Made by a program: the position numbers and the translations under genes. Shown here piece after piece: positions 1-5,704 of a DNA stretch of 5,704 nt (its first letter is position 1; every line of letters begins with the position of its first letter). The stretch is taken from NCBI GenBank assembly GCA_018819085.1, contig JAHJQT010000007.1:1-5704 (forward strand). Reading direction: 5' to 3'. Below the pieces are notes generated by a model. It was not told the DNA's origin. It saw only the letters and a list, made by a program, of their open reading frames with translations, and made no database searches. The DNA is from Patescibacteria group bacterium. Lineage in GTDB: Bacteria; Patescibacteriota; Minisyncoccia; Portnoybacterales; UBA2143.

Positions 1-791
1 TCACGAGTGCCAAGTCCAGAAATAGAAATAGGCAAAAGAGTAATAAATCCAGCTATAGTAACTGATATTACTAAATAAAGAAAAGGAATACTATTAATAC
101 CAATACTTTTAAGAAGTAGAAATGATTGAATGTAATATATAGACCAAGAAAGAGTTGTAAAGAATAATATTAAAAGGTAATTATTTAAAGTATAGGTTTT
201 AATATTTTTTAAAAAGTCATGATAATTTAAAGACCATGATTTTTTATATCTAGCAGGAATAATTAAATTTAATATTTTTTTAAAAATAATTTGAATAATA
301 TTGCTTTTAATAGCAAATATAGAAAGTAATATTAAAAAAAATATTATTATAGTTAATAATAGAATAGTTTTCTTAAAATAAGAAAAAAAGAAAATAAGGC
401 TTATTAAGCTCAAAAATAATAAAAAAAATAGATCAGCTAATCTATCAAGGACAACACTGACTAATGATTTACCAATAGTGTTGTCTTTGTTTTTTAAATA
501 AAATATTTTAGTTAATTCTCCTAATCGTCCTGGTGTAATAAAGCCAATTGCTAAACTAATATTATTAATTAAAAAAGAATCTTTGATACTAAAAATAATA
601 CCTTGTGTTTTTTTAATATAATTCCAACGATAAGCTTTAATAAAAAGCAGTGGCAAAAGAAGCAAAACTGCAAAGGCAAAATAATAAAAATTTATTTTAT
701 TAAAAACATTTATTAGTTCTTTATATCCTAATTTATTTAAAATTAGGATAAATAGAATAACTCCTACAATAAAAGAATATTTTTTAATCAT
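1..791 (-). CDS. UPF0104 / LPG-synthase-TM family membrane protein (flippase-like), C-terminus cut off by window edge
   Basis: An open frame starts at the ATG at 791-789 and runs off the left edge. It shows 263 residues; the last partial codon (GA) would complete a Glu. The protein is very hydrophobic, with likely membrane segments near residues 5-19, 35-52, 119-138, 141-161, 203-222 and 237-258. Family signatures are visible: TPGRLGELTK at 86-95, the SVVLDRLAD stretch at 112-120, and LPISISGLGTR at 253-263. These match the LPG_synthase_TM (UPF0104, AglD/MprF N-terminal-like) family, usually about 300-340 residues, so perhaps 50-80 residues are missing. In MprF this type of domain flips lysyl-phosphatidylglycerol; many homologues in glycan clusters have no proven substrate. 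Here a role in moving or handling a lipid-linked glycan is an inference from its neighbours. The start codon overlaps the upstream stop as ATGA and has no Shine-Dalgarno sequence, which suggests translational coupling. The gene is even more AT-rich than its neighbours, which its Phe/Ile/Leu/Asn/Lys content explains. Confidence 0.9.
   Translation of the reverse strand, partial: MIKKYSFIVGVILFILILNKLGYKELINVFNKINFYYFAFAVLLLLPLLFIKAYRWNYIKKTQGIIFSIKDSFLINNISLAIGFITPGRLGELTKIFYLKNKDNTIGKSLVSVVLDRLADLFFLLFLSLISLIFFFSYFKKTILLLTIIIFFLILLSIFAIKSNIIQIIFKKILNLIIPARYKKSWSLNYHDFLKNIKTYTLNNYLLILFFTTLSWSIYYIQSFLLLKSIGINSIPFLYLVISVTIAGFITLLPISISGLGTR
724..750. repeat. Perfect 11-bp inverted repeat with 5-nt loop inside the start of the UPF0104 gene
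   Basis: Arms 724-734 (tatcctaattt) and 740-750 (aaattaggata) are exact reverse complements around the loop attta. It lies 41-67 bases downstream of the start codon, within codons for residues 14-23. The transcript could form an AU-rich 11-bp stem. No U-run follows, so it is not an intrinsic terminator. It may modulate early elongation or be chance in AT-rich DNA. Confidence 0.5.
788..791 (-). other. ATGA stop-start overlap coupling the second radical SAM gene to the UPF0104 gene
   Basis: On the minus strand the bases ATGA hold the start codon of the downstream membrane-protein gene (791-789) and the TGA stop of the radical SAM gene (790-788). The preceding bases (AAAACTAGAACTAC) contain no Shine-Dalgarno, so restart by the terminating ribosome is the likely mode of initiation. 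The overlap also supports TGA being read as a stop in this organism. Confidence 0.85.
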
Positions 792-2227
792 GTAGTTCTA
801 GTTTTTGGTTTAAATAAAATCCTTAACAATATTTTAACTCCTTGAAAAATTGTTTTAATTCCTTCCCATGATTTAATTTGTTTTAATTTGCGATAAATAT
901 ATTTGGGTCGAAAGTAAAATTCTTTAAAGGCTTTTTTTTGCCAATAAATCAAGTCATTTTGACTAAGATTATTTTGAACCAGAACAGGAGGAGTATTGCT
1001 TAATGGAGCAAACATTTCCCATGATATTTTATTATTAATAAATCCGTTATCTCTTGCATAATAATAAAGGTCAGAACCAGGCACTGGACAAGTAATAAAA
1101 AACGAAGCATTATCTAAGTCTAAGTTTTTGGCAAAATCAATAGTTTCTCTTGCAGTTTCTTTAGTTTCTCCAATATTTCCTATCATAAAACTAGCGTGAA
1201 CTAAAATTTTATTTTTCCTTATTATTTCAACAGCGTTTTTGCCCTGTTCAATGGTTGTTTGTTTACGCATAAGATCTAATATTTTTTGGGATCCAGACTC
1301 AAGTCCTAAAGAAATTTTTTTGCAACCTGCTTTTGCCATAATTTTTACTAATTCATCATTAATTCCATCAGCTCTAGAAAAACAAATCCAGGCAATAGGC
1401 AATTTTTTCTCAATTACTTTTTGGCAAAATTCAATGGCTCTGTTTTTATTAAGGGTAAAATTATCATCAATAATACTAAATTCCTTAATATTATACTTAT
1501 TAATACACTCTTCAATTTCAGCAATTATATTTTCTGAACTGCGATATCTTATTTTTCTCTTCCAAATACTTTTAGAAACACAGTGAATGCAATCAAAAGC
1601 GCATCCTCGGCTAGTTAGGATAGGAGAGCATTCTTCATCAGTTAATCTTTTGGTTGGAGCTGGAGAATATAGATTTAAATCAAAAAGATCTCTAGCTGGA
1701 AATGGAATACTATCTAAATCAGAAATTAATTCTCTAGGTTGATTTTTGATTATTCGATTTTCTTTTTTGAAATATAGTCCATTAATATTTTCAAAGTTAT
1801 ATTTTTTTTCTTGAATAGTTTTGACTAATTCAAAAAAAGTAATTTCACCTTCACCAACAACTATAAAATCAACATAAGGATTTTCAATTGTTTTCTTTGG
1901 AAAAATAGTTGGGTGAATTCCTCCTAAAACTATAGATGAATTTGATTTTAGATCTTCTTTGATTATTTGACAGATTTTTAAAACATGATTAATCGTTGGC
2001 GAAAGACAAGTAAAACCAATTATATTAGGATTTTCTTTTATTAAATGTTGTTTTATTCCAGAATAATCAAGAGATAATGCTTCAGTATCAAGAATTTTAA
2101 TTGAACAATTTATTTTTTTTCTTAAATAAGAAGCTAAATAAGCTAAATTAAAGGGCATAATATGCCCGCCTGATTCTTTCATTCCTTCAAAATTAATATA
2201 TGGAGGATTAATTAGTAAAACTTTCAT
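788..2227 (-). CDS. B12-binding-domain radical SAM protein (second of a tandem pair)
   Basis: This 479-residue protein has the two-domain layout of BchE-like cobalamin-type radical SAM enzymes. Residues 1 to about 140 form a Rossmann-like B12-binding domain: MKVLLINPPY at the start, GGIHPT at 102-107 and GEGE at 125-128. The usual cobalamin His motif DxHxxG is not visible, so cobalamin, if bound, may not use a His ligand. The radical SAM core begins at SRGC, with the [4Fe-4S] cysteines C209, C213 and C216 (CX3CX2C). It continues through DDNFT at 254-258, GLESG at 308-312 and MIGNIGET at 347-354. The residue before the last cysteine is His, where an aromatic is more common. A basic C-terminal tail carries the family motif FYFRPKYI at 437-444. 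The ATG at 2227 is preferred because MKVLLINPP is the standard N-terminus; only a weak purine-rich stretch precedes it, 13 nt after the upstream stop. It ends in TGA, overlapping the next ATG. Family members methylate or rearrange unactivated carbons; the substrate is unknown here. Confidence 0.92.
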   Translation of the reverse strand: MKVLLINPPYINFEGMKESGGHIMPFNLAYLASYLRKKINCSIKILDTEALSLDYSGIKQHLIKENPNIIGFTCLSPTINHVLKICQIIKEDLKSNSSIVLGGIHPTIFPKKTIENPYVDFIVVGEGEITFFELVKTIQEKKYNFENINGLYFKKENRIIKNQPRELISDLDSIPFPARDLFDLNLYSPAPTKRLTDEECSPILTSRGCAFDCIHCVSKSIWKRKIRYRSSENIIAEIEECINKYNIKEFSIIDDNFTLNKNRAIEFCQKVIEKKLPIAWICFSRADGINDELVKIMAKAGCKKISLGLESGSQKILDLMRKQTTIEQGKNAVEIIRKNKILVHASFMIGNIGETKETARETIDFAKNLDLDNASFFITCPVPGSDLYYYARDNGFINNKISWEMFAPLSNTPPVLVQNNLSQNDLIYWQKKAFKEFYFRPKYIYRKLKQIKSWEGIKTIFQGVKILLRILFKPKTRTT

Positions 2228-2240
2228 TTTCTTTTTTAAT

Positions 2241-3653
2241 TTATATTTTTAACATCCCCCAAGCAGCTTTGCTCTTGGTTTTTAATTCTTTAAAGGATGT
2301 TAATTGAAATATTTTTTTAAGAATGTATTTTGGTCTAAAGTAAAAGGCGCGATATGCTTTTTGATTTAACGAGATTAATTCTTCTTTTGATAGTATTTTT
2401 TCCCAAAATGGAGGTGAAAAATCAATAGATGGATTTTCAGCGAATTTTTGCCAATGATCATCAGGCCAAATTTTTTGTTCTAATCCCATGCGATACAGAT
2501 CAGTAGAGGGAAACGGGGTAGTAATAGTGATATGGGTAAAATCGGGATTGAGTTTTTTAGCAAATTTAATTGTTTCTAAAATATCTTCTTCAGTTTCTGT
2601 TGGCGAACCGATCATAAAATAAGCTAAAGTTTCAAGACCTATTTCTCTGCTTAATTTAAATGCTTTTTCTGCTTGTTCTAGAGTAATTCCTTTTCTTAAA
2701 ACATCAAGGATTTTTTGAGTGCCAGCTTCTACGCCGTAATGTATTCTTTGGCAACCACTTATTTTCATTGCTTTAAGTAATTCTTTATCTACTGTATCCA
2801 CTCTAGCGCGAACATCCCAATTAATGTTTAATCCTCTTTTTTGTATTTCTAAACAAATATCCAGAACTCTCTGACGATTAACAGTAAAAGTATCATCATA
2901 AATAAGTATTTCTTTTATTCCCATTTTTAAACATTCTTCCATTTCATCAACTACATTTTTAGGCGAACGAGCTCTAAATATTTTACCTAAATTAGGGCGA
3001 TCGCAAAACAGACAATTATATGGACATCCTCGTGAAGTGAACATTGTTGTAATAGGTTGAACATTACTTAATACAGAGGAATATTTATGATAAGGCGTTA
3101 ATTGACGAGCTGGAAAAGGTAAAGAATCTAAGTCTTTATTAAATTCATCTCTGCCATTATTGATTATTTCTTTTTTGTCTTTAAAAACTATGCCTTTTAT
3201 TTGATAGAGTTGTTGAAGTTGATTAATATTATCTAGTAAATTTTTAAAAGGTTTTTCACCCTCTCCCAAAACTAAATAATCAATATTCGGCTGGTTTATT
3301 GTTTCTTTAGGATAAATATCAACATGTGGTCCACCTAGAATTACTTTGATTTTTGAATTTATTTTTTTTGCTATTTTTGCAATATTAAGAACATCAATTA
3401 GGGTAAATGTCATTGTAGTTAATCCAATTACGTCTGGATTTTTTTCTTTAATTTTGCTTTCTATTTGTCCGTAATCCAATTCTTCTACTTGGCAATCGAG
3501 TATTTCAACTTGATACTCACTGTATTTTTGTAAATATGCGGCTAAATATAAAATCCCCAAAGGGGGATTATATCCACGAATTTCATCAATGGATTGTGGC
3601 AACATCGTTGGGAGCATATTAAAAGTTGTAGGATTAACTAAAAGAATTTTCAT
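2241..3653 (-). CDS. B12-binding-domain radical SAM protein (first of a tandem pair)
   Basis: This 470-residue protein is a paralogue of the radical SAM gene immediately downstream. The N-terminal B12-binding-like domain (about 1-145) has MKILLVNPTT, the conserved NPPLGILYLAAYL at 29-41, GGPH at 107-110 and GEGE at 130-133. No DxHxxG cobalamin-ligand motif is seen. The radical SAM core has the cluster cysteines C210, C214 and C217 in the classical CX3CX(aromatic)C form (CPYNCLFC). YDDTFT at 252-257, GVEAG at 307-311 and MIGSPTE at 347-353 follow, matching the usual SAM-binding and barrel positions. The tail contains FYFRPKYI at 437-444, shared with its neighbour. The start lies 6 nt after the upstream glycosyltransferase stop and no strong Shine-Dalgarno is present. 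Known relatives include BchE and the hopanoid enzyme HpnJ, which acts on a sugar attached to a lipid. By context, a lipid-linked sugar or the lipid itself is a plausible substrate, but the sequence does not show which. Length is normal and the frame is intact. Confidence 0.93.
   Translation of the reverse strand: MKILLVNPTTFNMLPTMLPQSIDEIRGYNPPLGILYLAAYLQKYSEYQVEILDCQVEELDYGQIESKIKEKNPDVIGLTTMTFTLIDVLNIAKIAKKINSKIKVILGGPHVDIYPKETINQPNIDYLVLGEGEKPFKNLLDNINQLQQLYQIKGIVFKDKKEIINNGRDEFNKDLDSLPFPARQLTPYHKYSSVLSNVQPITTMFTSRGCPYNCLFCDRPNLGKIFRARSPKNVVDEMEECLKMGIKEILIYDDTFTVNRQRVLDICLEIQKRGLNINWDVRARVDTVDKELLKAMKISGCQRIHYGVEAGTQKILDVLRKGITLEQAEKAFKLSREIGLETLAYFMIGSPTETEEDILETIKFAKKLNPDFTHITITTPFPSTDLYRMGLEQKIWPDDHWQKFAENPSIDFSPPFWEKILSKEELISLNQKAYRAFYFRPKYILKKIFQLTSFKELKTKSKAAWGMLKI
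2259..2278 (-). repeat. Short G+C-rich stem-loop at the 3' end of the first radical SAM gene
   Basis: On the minus strand CCAAG-AGC pairs with GCT-(G bulge)-CTTGG around an AAA loop, an 8-bp stem with one bulged base. It lies within the codons for the last residues (KSKAAWG) and ends 31 bases before the start of the next gene. It stands out in an AT-rich surround. The sequence that follows is A-rich rather than a U-run, so it is not a normal terminator; mRNA processing or stability is possible, as is chance. Confidence 0.35.
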
Positions 3654-3659
3654 TAAATT

Positions 3660-4514
3660 TTATTTCCGATTATGAACGATTATTTCAGCTAAGAGACCAA
3701 AGAAAAATGTTTGTAGAGCTGTAGCTGAAAGAAGAATAACACTAGTATCGTAAAATATATTTTTCCAAACAAAACCATAAATAGTTATTCCGATAGCAAC
3801 GAGGAATATAAAAATACCTAATGGCAAGAAAACTTTAATTGGCTTAAAAAATAAACTTAATTTTAAAATAAGGTTTATAAAACCAACAAAGCTTTTAAAT
3901 GGCTTTAAAGTAGATTTTCCTTTTCTTCCATGATAATCAATGGATACGAATTTAACTTGATAATCATTTGCTAAAAAGGCTACTAATGAAGTTGTGGTAA
4001 AAGAAAATCCTTGAGGATAAAGATCCCAGTATTTTTCTATAATCTCCTTCTTAAAAATTCTTAATCCGCAGTTAATGTCAGGAATTTTAGTTTTAGTTAC
4101 ATAACTAGCTATTTTTTTAAGAATAAATTTCGCTAATCTTTGAGAATAAAACCAACGCGCGTCAAAATTCTTTCCTTTTCGCATGCCAGAAACCATATCA
4201 TAATTATTAACATATTTAAGGAGTTTAGGAATTTCATTAACAGGATAAGTCCCATCGCCATCAATAATTAAAATATATTCTCCTTGAGCTTTTCTAATTC
4301 CTGACTTTAGAGATGCTCCGTAACCTTTATTATAAGGATGATTAATTAATTTAATATCTTTTATATTTTCAAGTATGTTTTCTGTCTGGTCAGTAGAGCC
4401 GTCATTTACTACTATAATTTCGTATTCTTGATCAACTGTTTCTTTTAATTCAGATATTACTTTCTCAATTCCTTCTTCTTCATTGTATGCTGGTATAATT
4501 ATTGATAATTTCAT
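3660..4514 (-). CDS. Family-2 glycosyltransferase, polyprenyl-phosphate sugar synthase (DPM1/DPG-synthase-like) with two C-terminal membrane helices
   Basis: This 284-residue protein starts with the canonical GT-A opening MKLSIIIPAYNEE. It has VNDGSTD at 36-42 for nucleotide-sugar binding and the metal-binding DGDGTYP at 85-91 (D85 and D87). INCGLRIFKK at 147-156 and the basic GRKGKS at 196-201 are typical of dolichyl/polyprenyl-phosphate mannose or glucose synthases. After residue 225 come two hydrophobic segments (about 227-249 and 257-281), ending in GLLAEIIVHNRK, as in the GtrB-like subgroup. Such enzymes transfer a sugar from a nucleotide donor to polyprenyl phosphate at the inner membrane face, so that later glycosyltransferases can use it. 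The sugar cannot be read from the sequence. The ATG is supported by a strong ribosome-binding site encoded inside the end of the upstream glycosylphosphotransferase gene, whose stop is 1 nt before this start. A direct glycan-chain glycosyltransferase role is the main alternative. Confidence 0.93.
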   Translation of the reverse strand: MKLSIIIPAYNEEEGIEKVISELKETVDQEYEIIVVNDGSTDQTENILENIKDIKLINHPYNKGYGASLKSGIRKAQGEYILIIDGDGTYPVNEIPKLLKYVNNYDMVSGMRKGKNFDARWFYSQRLAKFILKKIASYVTKTKIPDINCGLRIFKKEIIEKYWDLYPQGFSFTTTSLVAFLANDYQVKFVSIDYHGRKGKSTLKPFKSFVGFINLILKLSLFFKPIKVFLPLGIFIFLVAIGITIYGFVWKNIFYDTSVILLSATALQTFFFGLLAEIIVHNRK

Positions 4515-4515
4515 A

Positions 4516-5704
4516 TTATCTTCCTCCTCCTTTTAAGATTATTTTAATGGTTCTTAGAAGAATGCTTAAATCTAAAATAAATGAGCGATGTTTAATATAA
4601 TATAATTCATATTGGAGTTTTTCAATACTGTCTTCTACTGAAGCTCCATAACGAAAATTAACTTGGGCCCAGCCAGTGAGCCCTGGTTTTACAATGTGTC
4701 TAATTTGGTAGTGTGGAGTTCTTTTTTCGCATTGTTGAACGAATTCTATTCTTTCCGGTCTTGGTCCAATAAAACTCATTTGACCAATAAGAACATTCCA
4801 GAATTGAGGAAGTTCATCAAGTCGTGTTTTTCTTAAGAAGTTTCCTATTTTAGTGATTCTAGGATCATTAATTTGGGCATACACGGGTTTACCTTCGGGC
4901 TCGGAACTTCCATCTTCTTCTGTAGCATACATTGTTCTAAATTTATAAAGAATAAAAATTTGTCCATCATGTCCAATTCTTCTTTGTTTTATAAAAATAG
5001 GACCCGAACTGGTTATTTTTATTACTAAAATAACTAGAGGGAAAAACAATAGGCTAATAATTCCAAAAATTAAAGCTCCGAGCATATCAAGTACACGTTT
5101 AAATGCTTCGTAAAAATTTTTCTGTGATTCAGTTAAATTTTCTAAAAACCATATTTCTCCAATGCTTGAAACAGGAACTTTACCTAATATTTTTTCATAA
5201 AAAGAAGGTAAGTCATTAAAACTAATTTTCAAAGGAAGACATTGGTATAGACTTTGAACTAGTCGTGTATCTTGATGGGGGTCAATGGCTGTAATAATTG
5301 TTTTAATATTCTTACTAGTAGCTATTTCTAATATATCAAAAGGAGTTTTAATATCTTGCGGACTCATTTGCTTAATTATCTTATAACTCAATTGAGGATT
5401 ATTCTCAACTATTTTAATTATTTGATCAATTTCCTTATTCTTGCCAATAATCAAAACATTATTAATTAAAGCAGAGCTTTTAACTAGATAATTATATAAC
5501 TGTCTCCAGCCTGCAAATAATATTGCAAAAACACCAATATTCAAAAACAAATTTGTTTTAGGCGTAATACCGAAGAAAGGAAGAAAATAGAAGAATGTAA
5601 TTGCTATTCCAATATTTATTGTTAATCCTCTTAATAAGGTTGAATAAAAATTAATATTATTTCTAGCTAATGAAATATCATAAAGTCCAGCAATAAAAAA
5701 AACA
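4516..5704 (-). CDS. Polyprenyl glycosylphosphotransferase (exopolysaccharide-type initiating sugar-phosphate transferase), N-terminus cut off by window edge
   Basis: The frame is open from the right edge (first full codon 5703-5701) to TAA at 4518-4516, giving 395 visible residues. The N-terminal part keeps AGLYD at 5-9, typical of this family after its first membrane helices, and further hydrophobic segments near 29-46 and 53-66. A Rossmann-like CoA_binding_3-type domain follows from about 82 (NVLIIGKN) to 190. A membrane helix lies at about 204-231, with a central Pro as in the re-entrant helix of PglC-type enzymes. The C-terminal bacterial sugar transferase domain holds KFRTM at 254-258, NDPRITKIG at 279-287, the catalytic Asp-Glu pair in RLDELPQ (D296, E297), GPRPE at 313-317 and KPGLTGWAQVNFRYG at 339-353. 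The enzyme transfers a sugar-1-phosphate from a UDP-sugar to polyprenyl phosphate, starting a glycan. Whole family members are about 450-480 residues, so roughly 60-80 are missing. A TTG at 5550 is not the start, because conserved family sequence lies upstream of it. Confidence 0.95.
   Translation of the reverse strand, partial: VFFIAGLYDISLARNNINFYSTLLRGLTINIGIAITFFYFLPFFGITPKTNLFLNIGVFAILFAGWRQLYNYLVKSSALINNVLIIGKNKEIDQIIKIVENNPQLSYKIIKQMSPQDIKTPFDILEIATSKNIKTIITAIDPHQDTRLVQSLYQCLPLKISFNDLPSFYEKILGKVPVSSIGEIWFLENLTESQKNFYEAFKRVLDMLGALIFGIISLLFFPLVILVIKITSSGPIFIKQRRIGHDGQIFILYKFRTMYATEEDGSSEPEGKPVYAQINDPRITKIGNFLRKTRLDELPQFWNVLIGQMSFIGPRPERIEFVQQCEKRTPHYQIRHIVKPGLTGWAQVNFRYGASVEDSIEKLQYELYYIKHRSFILDLSILLRTIKIILKGGGR
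4523..4531 (-). promoter_or_regulatory. Strong Shine-Dalgarno site for the GT2 gene, embedded in the upstream coding sequence
   Basis: Read on the minus strand, AGGAGGAGG lies here, with its downstream AGGAGG copy ending 8 nt before the ATG at 4514. The same bases encode the end of the glycosylphosphotransferase (Lys-Gly-Gly-Gly-Arg-stop). It is the only convincing Shine-Dalgarno sequence among the four start sites visible in the window, and it fixes the start of the glycosyltransferase. Confidence 0.85.

Noticed and set aside
1..790. Many TATAAT-like and poly-A/T tracts resembling promoters or terminators
   Set aside because: They lie within an intact membrane-protein reading frame of very low G+C content, where such strings are expected by chance, and none pairs with a convincing -35 element or a G+C-rich stem followed by a U-run.
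1239..1586. A 115-codon open frame on the plus strand
   Set aside because: It lies entirely antisense to the well-supported radical SAM gene and overlaps its conserved SAM-core codons. Its translation has no recognisable family pattern and it has no separate regulatory context, so it is a shadow frame.
3552..3569. A 7-bp inverted repeat (aatcccc / ggggatt, 4-nt loop) in the first radical SAM gene
   Set aside because: It is the direct result of codons for the conserved Asn-Pro-Pro-Leu-Gly-Ile motif (CCC CCT TTG GGG), so protein constraint explains it without a regulatory role.
4516..5550. A 344-residue version of the glycosylphosphotransferase starting at TTG 5550
   Set aside because: The frame is open further upstream with family-typical sequence (AGLYD and membrane residues), so the gene is better described as running off the window.
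5695..5702. A run of eight A (T on the coding strand) at the right edge as a possible frameshift site
   Set aside because: The frame through it (Val-Phe-Phe-Ile) leads directly into family-typical sequence, so there is no sign of a frameshift; similar runs occur elsewhere in intact genes of the window.
1..5704. CRISPR arrays, insertion sequences, tRNA or rRNA genes
   Set aside because: No spaced direct repeats, transposase motifs, terminal inverted repeats or tRNA-like segments were seen, and coding sequence fills nearly the whole window.

Overview
The window is one tightly packed block of five genes, all read from the minus strand, with no gap longer than 13 bases. In transcription order (right to left) they are: (1) a polyprenyl glycosylphosphotransferase cut off at its N-terminus by the right window edge; (2) a family-2 glycosyltransferase of the polyprenyl-phosphate-sugar synthase type; (3) and (4) two tandem radical SAM proteins with N-terminal B12-binding-like domains; (5) a multi-pass membrane protein of the LPG-synthase-TM / UPF0104 flippase-like family, cut off at its C-terminus by the left window edge. 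The spacings are 1 nt, 6 nt, 13 nt and a 4-nt ATGA overlap, so this is almost certainly an internal stretch of a single operon. Its promoter and terminator lie outside the window.

The DNA is strongly AT-rich, with many homopolymer runs, short intergenic gaps and compact bacterial-type proteins. TGA serves as a stop codon (end of the second radical SAM gene) and Trp is encoded by TGG, so the recoded genetic codes of mycoplasmas and Gracilibacteria/Absconditabacteria do not apply. The gene mix (full-length priming glycosylphosphotransferase, DPM1-like GT2, B12-type radical SAM proteins, UPF0104 protein) fits an uncultivated low-GC bacterium, perhaps of the Patescibacteria/CPR. That assignment is inference from style and gene content; no marker gene is present.

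Working model: the glycosylphosphotransferase loads a sugar-1-phosphate onto a polyprenyl-phosphate carrier, the GT2 makes a second lipid-linked or polyprenyl-phosphate sugar, the two radical SAM enzymes carry out a radical chemical modification (methylation or rearrangement) of the sugar, the lipid or another substrate, and the UPF0104-type protein helps with transport or display of the lipid-linked product. The first two assignments are well supported by motifs. The radical SAM substrates and the transport role are inferred from context only. No RNA genes, CRISPR arrays, mobile elements or attachment sites were seen.
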